From Loktanella sp. PT4BL (GTDB taxonomy: Bacteria; Pseudomonadota; Alphaproteobacteria; Rhodobacterales; Rhodobacteraceae): 64,000 nt of DNA. Every line of letters starts with the position of its first letter. Position 1 is the first letter of the stretch. The stretch covers positions 62,001 to 126,000 of the forward strand of contig NZ_QJJL01000001.1 of NCBI RefSeq assembly GCF_003201935.1. The letters run 5' to 3'. The position numbers were made by a program, and so were the translations under genes. A model generated the notes under the pieces. The model was not told the DNA's origin. It ran no database searches and worked only from the letters and a program-made list of their open reading frames with translations. Positions 54,564-64,000 of the stretch are shown here, piece by piece.

Positions 54564-55967
54564 TCAGGGCCAACTCGGGATTGGTTGGTTCTTGCCCAGA
54601 GGGGTATCATTGGCCTGTCCACGCAAAAGCAGCGCATCGCTGGGCCAGCTGACCTCGACCACAGCACCGCCTGTGGGGTGGCCCGTCCAACTGGCGTGAC
54701 CGGGGCGGCGGCTATTGGAAAATGAAAGCGTGGCACCCGACCGTTCCAGCAACGTCTTGGCGATAAACAGTCCCAGGCCCATTCCCTCATAGCCGGGCCT
54801 GCGCGCACCATCTTCTGAAAAACGCCGTCGGCGCACGTAGGGGTCGCCGATGCGCCCGATGACGGACTGCGGAAAACCACGGCCATCGTCCGAGATCTTG
54901 ATGTTGATCTGAGTATCAGACCACGTCACGTCTATGGTGACGTGAGATTCCGAAAAATCGACAGCGTTCTGGATCAGGTTGCGCAAACCGTGGATGATTT
55001 CCGGGCGCCTTTGGATATTGGGTTGTGTCAGATTCGCGCCATCAAGCGGGAAGATATTGAATTCAACGTCCTTGCCGCGGTTCCGGTGCGGTTCGGCTGC
55101 TTCTCTGACAACAATTTCGATGGGAGCGTTGCGCAGATGAAGATCATCTTTCCCGACCCGTCCCATCGAGCGCAGAATATCGCGGCACCGGTCCGCCTGA
55201 GAGCTGATCAGCTCGGCATCATCCAGCAGATCGGGGCGGTCGGCCAGTTCTTCTTTCAACTCGCTGCTGACAAGTTTGATTGTCGCAAGCGGGGTCCCCA
55301 ATTCATGTGCGGTTGCGGCGACAACACCGCCAAGGTCGGTGAGCTTCTGTTCGCGTGACAAGGCCAGCTGGGTTGCCAGCAAGGCCTCGTTCATTGCGTT
55401 CATTTCTGATGTGACCTGCCGTGCATAGAAGGCCAAGAAAACGAGGCTGATCAGAAGTGCGACCCAAAATCCGAACTGGAACAGGACGGGAAGCACCAAA
55501 ACAACGCCGTCTGATGTGATCAGCGGCAGGTTATAGCGGCTGATAATCGTGATGATCGTGATGGCGGCCAGCCCCAGAAAGATCGTGCTGCGCAGGTGAA
55601 GAACGGTGGCCGAAATTGTCACCGGCGCCAGCACAAGCATTGCAAAAGGGTTGTTCAAGCCACCGGTCAGATAGAGCAACAGGCTTAGCTGGATCAGGTC
55701 GAAGACGAGCCAGAGCGTTGCCTCAAAATCCGAAAGGCGCTTGTTCGATGGGTAGGCGAAAAAGGAGACAAGGTTCGCAATGACTGCGACGGTCACAACA
55801 AGTGCCGCCTGCCCGACCGCGATTTCGATGTCGTAAACGCGCACGGCCACAAGAATTGCGATGGCCTGCCCCGCAACGGCAAACCAGCGCAGGGTAACAA
55901 GCGTCCGAAGGCGGACCCAATCGGTGCGTTCTTGTCCTCTGATCAGCAAATTCTCTGTGGCCGACAT
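54564..55967 (-). CDS. regB: Redox sensor histidine kinase RegB/PrrB
   Basis: RegB senses the redox state of the membrane and phosphorylates RegA. The 467-aa protein has six membrane helices (to about residue 180), the quinone-binding loop GGLNNPF at residues 102-108, the H-box TAHELGTPLATIKL with His221, and the redox-active Cys261 in QADRCRDILRSMG; R. capsulatus RegB has His225 and Cys265, the same spacing. The HATPase domain has the N-box (LRNLIQNAVDFS), DDGRGFP and a G2 box GMGLGLFIAKTLL. It is divergent from regA. Confidence 0.95.
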   Translation of the reverse strand: MSATENLLIRGQERTDWVRLRTLVTLRWFAVAGQAIAILVAVRVYDIEIAVGQAALVVTVAVIANLVSFFAYPSNKRLSDFEATLWLVFDLIQLSLLLYLTGGLNNPFAMLVLAPVTISATVLHLRSTIFLGLAAITIITIISRYNLPLITSDGVVLVLPVLFQFGFWVALLISLVFLAFYARQVTSEMNAMNEALLATQLALSREQKLTDLGGVVAATAHELGTPLATIKLVSSELKEELADRPDLLDDAELISSQADRCRDILRSMGRVGKDDLHLRNAPIEIVVREAAEPHRNRGKDVEFNIFPLDGANLTQPNIQRRPEIIHGLRNLIQNAVDFSESHVTIDVTWSDTQINIKISDDGRGFPQSVIGRIGDPYVRRRRFSEDGARRPGYEGMGLGLFIAKTLLERSGATLSFSNSRRPGHASWTGHPTGGAVVEVSWPSDALLLRGQANDTPLGKNQPIPSWP

Positions 55968-56103
55968 AATCCGCGATCCAATATCAGGTTAAGTTAGGGA
56001 GGATAAGCCGATTGCTCAGAGGTTCAATGTGCTTGGAGTTGCCCTGCGCGAATTGTCATTCCCTTCCGTCGTGCAATGAATTCAGGGGATAAGTACCAGT
56101 GAT

Positions 56104-56131
56104 TTGACGACGCTCTGATCTAGCCTATCTC
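56104..56131 (+). promoter_or_regulatory. Possible sigma-70-type promoter of regA
   Basis: TTGACG (56104-56109) and TATCTC (56126-56131) are separated by 16 bases and lie about 30 bases before the regA start. The match is fair on the -35 side and weak at -10. The gap between regB and regA (55968-56159) probably also holds the regB promoter. Confidence 0.4.
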
Positions 56132-56159
56132 AACTGCAGAAGCATGCATAGGGAAGCGA

Positions 56160-56711
56160 ATGAACACCGTGGCCTTGGATTTGGGTGAAGACAAAAGCTT
56201 ACTGTTGGTAGACGACGACGAAGCATTTCTGCGGCGTCTGGCTAAAGCAATGGAAAAGCGCGGCTTTGATGTCGAGATGGCTGGCTCTGTCGCGGCAGGA
56301 AAGGCGATTTCGACAGCGCGGCCGCCGGCCTATGCTGTTGTCGATTTGCGACTGGAAGACGGCAACGGCCTTGATGTGGTAGAAACATTGCGCGCCCGCC
56401 GGCCGGATGCGCGTATTGTGGTGCTGACCGGGTATGGTGCAATCGCCACTGCGGTTGCTGCGGTCAAGATTGGTGCGACGGACTATCTGTCAAAGCCGGC
56501 AGATGCGACTGACGTGACCAATGCTTTACTTGCTTTGCAGGATGAGTTGCCACCACCGCCGGAAAACCCGATGAGTGCAGATCGTGTGCGTTGGGAACAT
56601 ATCCAGCGGGTCTACGAGCTTTGCGATCGCAATGTGTCTGAGACCGCACGCCGATTGTCCATGCACAGGCGGACGCTGCAACGTATTCTGGCCAAGCGCA
56701 GCCCGCGTTAA
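56160..56711 (+). CDS. regA: Response regulator RegA/PrrA
   Basis: RegA is the DNA-binding partner of RegB and controls photosynthesis, CO2 and nitrogen fixation and respiration genes. The 183-aa protein has the receiver domain with acidic pair DDDE near residue 18, phosphorylation site Asp62 in VVDLRLEDG, Thr and Lys of the switch (VVLTGYG and YLSKPAD), a Pro-rich linker, and the C-terminal Fis-type helix-turn-helix VSETARRLSMHRRTLQRIL. The ribosome site AGGGAAG precedes the ATG. Its stop overlaps that of the convergent ppsR by four bases. Confidence 0.96.
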   Translation: MNTVALDLGEDKSLLLVDDDEAFLRRLAKAMEKRGFDVEMAGSVAAGKAISTARPPAYAVVDLRLEDGNGLDVVETLRARRPDARIVVLTGYGAIATAVAAVKIGATDYLSKPADATDVTNALLALQDELPPPPENPMSADRVRWEHIQRVYELCDRNVSETARRLSMHRRTLQRILAKRSPR

Positions 56712-58135
56712 TCTTCGGCTTCGCCGTCGCGGCTCAAAAGGCCGAATTTCCGGAGTTTCACGTAAAGCGACTGGCGTGACAGACCCAGCATCTCGGCTGC
56801 GGCGACGCGGTTGTTCATCGTCAACTCAACGGCTGTTTCGATACACATCTTCTCAACAACATTGGTCGTTTCCGATACAATGTCTTTCAGGGTCGCACTA
56901 CCCACCAGCTCGGCAACGGATCGCATGCTTTCGTCGCTGCCGGGATGCGCGCGCGTTTGGGCAGTCTCACCGCGACTTGCATCGCGCAGCACAAACGCAA
57001 AGATCGTCTGCTGACCGGCCATTAACCGCGTCACAGAAATATCCATCGCACGGGGGCTGCCATATTCGCCAGCCAGTTTTGTTGCATAGTTGCGCATCCG
57101 CCCGGCGCGCTGCGCGTTCTCAGCCATCACTTTGAAATCAACGCTGCCGCGTTGCAAATAGTCGGAAAAACTCCGGCCACGCACGTTGATATCATGGGCC
57201 ACATCAATGAGATCGAGGAATGCATCATTGGCAGAAAGCACGTCACCGTTTTCGGCGGTAAACACGATCGCCTCGGGTCCGTCAGCGTAGAGTGCATGGA
57301 GATTGTGGTTCAGATCGTCCGCGAGTGCGCTGCCTTCACCTTCGGGAACGAGTCTGCAGAGCAGAATGCGTTCACCCGCAGCGCGAAAAAGCGTCGGAAA
57401 TATTTGTACTGACGACCCGTTACCGCGCAGATCGGCAAGAATGGTCTTTTTTACGCCTGAGATTGCCTGAGATGCCAGTGCATCAACCATATCCCCGCGT
57501 TTGCGCCCCTCAAAACAGCCTGAAAGCTGATTGCCGATAAGGTTTTCAAGCGGGCGGTCGATCAATGCGACGGCTGCCGAGTTCGCCTCGGTGATTTCAC
57601 CGGTGGCAACCGATACAAAAACGATTGCTTCAGACGTGCTCTCCATCAGCACGCGAAAGCGGGTGTCATATTCGCGCTGGGTTTCATAGTCGCGCTCGAG
57701 CGAAAGCTGTGCTTCGACCAATTGCTGCTGCATCTCAGCGATGGGGCGTAAATCGCGACCCAAAAGCAGAATCGCGCCATCAGGCCCGATGCGGTGGAAA
57801 CTGTATTTGACGGGTGATTCCCACCGATTATCACCGTCGGTATGGTTCAGCTCGACCGGCCGGACCCGTGACTTGCCATCAAGAAATTCGGACAAACGGC
57901 TGTCAAATTTCGATACGCTTTCGATTGTCAGCGTTGTGCGAATGTCCTTGTTTTCCCAATTCTCCAGCTGGCGGAAGGCATCATTGGAAGGATTTACAAG
58001 AACAGAAAGGATGGTGCCGGTTCCCGAAATGACCACGCCAACGTCTGCGACTTCGGCAATGATATCGCCAAGAATTTCGGGGGCAATCAAAGGGATCGCA
58101 CCGCTGTTCCAGTATTTGGTTCCGCGGGAAGTCAT
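56708..58135 (-). CDS. ppsR: Photosynthesis gene repressor PpsR/CrtJ
   Basis: PpsR represses bacteriochlorophyll, carotenoid and light-harvesting genes in oxygen and light by binding TGT-N12-ACA pairs. The 475-aa protein has an N-terminal PAS region, a Q-linker helix near residues 130-160, two PAS domains (~165-260 and 283-385), and a C-terminal Fis-type helix-turn-helix EMLGLSRQSLYVKLRKFGL. Cys260 and Cys431 probably match Cys251 and Cys424 of R. sphaeroides. The ATG at 58135 gives the family length; the frame runs open to 58225 into aerR. Confidence 0.93.
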   Translation of the reverse strand: MTSRGTKYWNSGAIPLIAPEILGDIIAEVADVGVVISGTGTILSVLVNPSNDAFRQLENWENKDIRTTLTIESVSKFDSRLSEFLDGKSRVRPVELNHTDGDNRWESPVKYSFHRIGPDGAILLLGRDLRPIAEMQQQLVEAQLSLERDYETQREYDTRFRVLMESTSEAIVFVSVATGEITEANSAAVALIDRPLENLIGNQLSGCFEGRKRGDMVDALASQAISGVKKTILADLRGNGSSVQIFPTLFRAAGERILLCRLVPEGEGSALADDLNHNLHALYADGPEAIVFTAENGDVLSANDAFLDLIDVAHDINVRGRSFSDYLQRGSVDFKVMAENAQRAGRMRNYATKLAGEYGSPRAMDISVTRLMAGQQTIFAFVLRDASRGETAQTRAHPGSDESMRSVAELVGSATLKDIVSETTNVVEKMCIETAVELTMNNRVAAAEMLGLSRQSLYVKLRKFGLLSRDGEAED

Positions 58136-58170
58136 GGATGACGCCTGTAAGTGAGGACCTTTTTCATGGC

Positions 58171-58968
58171 TTAGGTCCCGCCCTTGGCGTGCGCTTTGTT
58201 CTGCTCGGTTTGTTGTAGGCCGCAAAGTCTTAGGGCCTCATCTGGTCTTTTTGTGGCATAGTCAGCCCCTGTCAGCGCCGTTACGTCATCAGTCTTCTCA
58301 ACGTCGAGAATGGAGCCGCCGACCACAATAGGACAAGGTTCCTCGCACGAAGTTTTAATAACATCAATGATATGGCGCAACGATTCAAGCGTTTCACCAG
58401 CGGATGATGATATAAATACGGCCTCAAACCTAGTACGTGACAGCCGATTGGCAATATCTTCCGGTTTGCCGCCCAAAATCAGCTTCACAGAAAAGCCCTT
58501 GCGCCGCAGTTGGCTGCTAAGAACAATCGCGCCAAGCGTGTGATACACCTCTTGCGGTACAATCAAAAGAATTGATGCGTTTTCGTTCTGCGTCGCGCTA
58601 TCGCTTGCCCAGTTGGGCCCCAATGCGCGCATCATGGCCTGCAACCGCGATACACCTATCGTTACCCCTGCAAAACTAAGCTGATCCACGCACCACAGGT
58701 CACCCATATCACGCGCAAGGGCCGGAATATAAAAGTCGGCGAGGTCCTCCGGACGTATGCCGTCGGCAAGCGCAGATCTGATCGCACGTCTGCTGGCTTC
58801 GGGGTTCTGGCTAAGTGCGGCATCCTTCAAATCCTCGAAGAGGACAGGATCAAGATGGCGCGAAATATCTTCGGTCACAGCTTCAGCGACACGGCGGCCG
58901 ACAGCGCCCCGTGGCACCTGAGGCACTACCGGCTCTTTCTTGACGCCAAACTTATGACGATCGGCCAT
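58171..58968 (-). CDS. aerR: B12-binding antirepressor AerR/PpaA
   Basis: AerR (PpaA) binds cobalamin and modulates PpsR/CrtJ in response to light or oxygen. The 265-aa protein has an N-terminal helical domain (~residues 30-120) and a C-terminal B12-binding-like domain (VPQEVYHTLGAIVLSSQLRR), where His143 fits the B12-ligand His145 of R. capsulatus AerR; the GFSVKLILGG and CPIVVGGSI stretches are Rossmann strands. It is upstream of ppsR by 35 bases in the same direction. The start has AAAGGA upstream. Confidence 0.92.
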   Translation of the reverse strand: MADRHKFGVKKEPVVPQVPRGAVGRRVAEAVTEDISRHLDPVLFEDLKDAALSQNPEASRRAIRSALADGIRPEDLADFYIPALARDMGDLWCVDQLSFAGVTIGVSRLQAMMRALGPNWASDSATQNENASILLIVPQEVYHTLGAIVLSSQLRRKGFSVKLILGGKPEDIANRLSRTRFEAVFISSSAGETLESLRHIIDVIKTSCEEPCPIVVGGSILDVEKTDDVTALTGADYATKRPDEALRLCGLQQTEQNKAHAKGGT

Positions 58969-59024
58969 TCGCTTGTCCTTTAGCTGAAGTACTGCGCGGA
59001 GGCGTTCTATACAGCAATTGCGTC

Positions 59025-59053
59025 ATTGTCAGGTGTGACGTCCAGAATGTCAA
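59025..59053 (-). promoter_or_regulatory. Possible aerR-ppsR promoter
   Basis: On the minus strand TTGACA (59053-59048) and GACAAT (59030-59025) are spaced by 17 bases, ending about 57 bases before the aerR start. The -35 is part of a PpsR site, so PpsR could repress its own operon. Start-site data are not available. Confidence 0.5.
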
Positions 59054-59065
59054 AGTAAATTGACA
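59048..59065. promoter_or_regulatory. PpsR/CrtJ operator 1 (TGT-N12-ACA)
   Basis: TGTCAAAGTAAATTGACA is a perfect match to the TGTcN10gACA consensus. It is nearest to aerR and overlaps the -35 of the putative aerR promoter. It lies 107 bases from operator 2. Confidence 0.8.
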
Positions 59066-59171
59066 TATATGGCAGTCTTGTCCGTGAAAGATTTGAAAAG
59101 TCTTATGTAAAATTGGTACTTACACGCAATTTCGGGGCAAAGCAGGCTGTCAGCTACATTCGGTCACAGTG

Positions 59172-59189
59172 TGTAACTTAAAGTTGACA
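59172..59189. promoter_or_regulatory. PpsR/CrtJ operator 2 (TGT-N12-ACA)
   Basis: TGTAACTTAAAGTTGACA matches the consensus core and has a symmetrical AACTT/AAGTT inside. The last six bases (TTGACA) are the -35 of the likely bchF promoter, so binding should block RNA polymerase. Confidence 0.85.
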
Positions 59190-59213
59190 CATGGGGCGAA
59201 TGACACCTATTCT
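59184..59213 (+). promoter_or_regulatory. Possible bchFNBH promoter
   Basis: TTGACA (59184-59189) and TATTCT (59208-59213) with an 18-base spacer precede bchF by 30 bases. The -35 is perfect and embedded in operator 2; the -10 matches at four of six positions. Confidence 0.6.
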
Positions 59214-59243
59214 TGACACAAGACACTGTCAGGGAAACTTAAC

Positions 59244-62533
<3,290 letters not shown>

Positions 62534-62544
<11 letters not shown>

Positions 62545-64000
62545 AGTGATGCATAAGCCCTACCGCGTGGTGATTGTCACGCTGGATGCCCACGCAGCGG
62601 GACCGGCCTTGCGCGTGTCGGCACGCTTGGCACCTGATTTTCCGGGGCTCGACGTGCAGGTGTTTTCAGCCGCTGAATGGTCTGAATCACCCGATGCATT
62701 GACCCGCGCCCGCGATGCTGTTGCGCAGGGTGATATCATCATCGCAAACCTTCTCTTCCTCGAAGAACATGTGAAGGCGATTCTGCCCGCGATGGAGGCC
62801 CGCCGCGCGGCATGCGATGCGATGCTGGGTGTCATTGCCGACGGCGAGATCGTCAAACTGACCCGTATGGGTGACTTGGACATGTCCAAGCCTGCCAGCG
62901 GTGCCATGGCGCTTTTGAAGAAGTTACGTGGCTCGTCCAAGCCGACCGCCGATAGTGGTGCCAAGCAGATGAAGACGCTGCGCCGCCTGCCCAGGATCCT
63001 GAAACTGATCCCTGGCAAGGCCCAGGATCTGCGCGCCTGGTTCCTCGCGATGCAATACTGGCTTGGTGGTTCTGACGACAATGTCGAGCAGATGATCCGC
63101 TTCCTGATTGGTCGTTATGCGAACCGTGCCGACTGGCGCGGCGCGCGGGCGGCTCTGCCGATCGAGTACCCTGATGTCGGGCTCTATCACCCTGATCTGC
63201 CGGATCATAAGATTGTCACTGACCTTGCTGACCTGCCGCGGCCTGCGACCCCGGTTGCAACGGTCGGTTTGCTGATGCTGCGGTCCTATATCCTTGCCTC
63301 TGACTGCGCCCACTATGATGCGGTTATTCGTGCGTTCGAGGCCAAGGGTGTCCGTGTCATCCCTGCTTTTGCTGGGGGTCTCGACGGGCGTCCGGCGATT
63401 GAAGATTATTTTCAGGGCAACATTGATGCGCTGGTGTCACTCACCGGTTTCTCGCTGATTGGTGGGCCTGCCTATAACGACAGTGACACAGCCGTTGCTG
63501 TACTGGGTGCGTTGAACGTGCCCTATATCGCGGCCCAACCGCTGGAATTCCAGACGCTTGGGCAGTGGGCGCAAAGCGGTCAGGGTCTTGGCCCGATTGA
63601 AACGACAATGCTGGTCGCCCTGCCCGAGATAGACGGCGCGACAAACCCGACTGTTTTTGCCGGTCGTCATGGTGTCGGTGGTTGTCATGGCTGTTCGGTC
63701 AATTGTGCCGTGCAATCAGATTGCAAGGCGATGGCCCCCTGCCACGAGCGGATTGCAAACCTCGTTGAAAAGACGCGGCGCTTGGCGCTGCTGCGGCGCA
63801 AGGAAAATGCCGAAAAGAAAGTTGGCGTTGTGCTGTTCGGTTTCCCGCCGAATGCCGGTGCCGTTGGCACGGCGGCCTATCTGGGCGTGTTTGAAAGTCT
63901 GTTCAACACGTTGAACAAGATGAAAACTGACGGCTATAGCGTTGACGTGCCCGACACGGTTGATGATCTGCGCGCCATGATCTTGCAGGGCAATAGCGCC
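62534..64000 (+). CDS. bchH: Magnesium chelatase large subunit BchH (3' truncated by window)
   Basis: BchH binds protoporphyrin IX and is the catalytic subunit of Mg-chelatase, the first committed step to bacteriochlorophyll. 489 codons are visible of a family length near 1190. Typical features are [17 protein letters not shown] near the start, the CobN-like domain with [22 protein letters not shown], and [28 protein letters not shown] cluster of five Cys (CxxCxxxCxxxxxCxxxxxC) near residue 385 is the bacterial-type insertion that some studies link to an Fe-S centre. I prefer the ATG at 62534 (GAGG upstream); 62549 is also possible. It overlaps bchB. Confidence 0.95.

Overview
The window looks like chromosomal DNA of a marine roseobacter-type alphaproteobacterium (Rhodobacterales) that makes bacteriochlorophyll, i.e. 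an aerobic or facultative anoxygenic phototroph. The evidence is the alphaproteobacterial gene order around the replication origin (parB-parA-rsmG-mnmG-mnmE-rho-hemJ // maf-aroE-coaE-dnaQ-secB), the RegBA, PpsR and AerR regulators, and the start of a bchF-bchN-bchB-bchH operon. The genus is not proven; Loktanella/Yoonia-like roseobacters fit. I saw no tRNA, rRNA, CRISPR, insertion sequence or prophage.

Layout. 1-2.5 kb: tail of a Ser/Thr kinase, then an envelope group (two L,D-transpeptidases flanking a CAP-domain lipoprotein). 2.6-10.8 kb: a long minus-strand run with touching or overlapping genes (hsp33, NUDIX, CCA-adding enzyme, LysE exporter, two ABC half-transporters, rRNA methyltransferase). 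10.8-17.5 kb: NUDIX, argG flanked by two copies of a double-hairpin repeat, sulfotransferase-like gene, class IV aminotransferase, ribokinase, malic enzyme. 17.7-24.5 kb: mutS, grpE, hrcA, rph, rdgB, hemW. 24.5-35 kb: the origin region. About 400 bp of AT-rich non-coding DNA (31860-32264) with DnaA-box-like sites separates two gene sets transcribed away from it; two perfect 16-bp parS palindromes lie in the start regions of rsmG and mnmG.

35-44 kb: secB, fxsA, a Tim44-like protein, mltA, smr, an MFS permease, a small unknown membrane protein, and hslV-[membrane protein]-hslU. 44-53 kb: a minus-strand operon tsaE-amgK-murU-addB-addA-trxA joining tRNA modification, peptidoglycan recycling, recombinational repair and redox functions. 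53-64 kb: redox and light control of photosynthesis: a PAS protein with no recognisable output domain, regB and regA (divergent, no senC between them), ppsR convergent with regA, aerR upstream of ppsR, then bchFNBH. The aerR/bchF intergenic region carries two perfect TGT-N12-ACA PpsR sites, each overlapping a plausible -35 box of one of the two divergent promoters.

Most genes are conserved housekeeping genes. The parts that most deserve a second look are the origin with its parS sites and a perfect DnaA box on the maf start codon, the compact photosynthesis-regulator locus about 25 kb from that origin, the output-less PAS protein beside RegB, the unknown membrane protein inside the hslVU operon, and the covarying repeats around argG.
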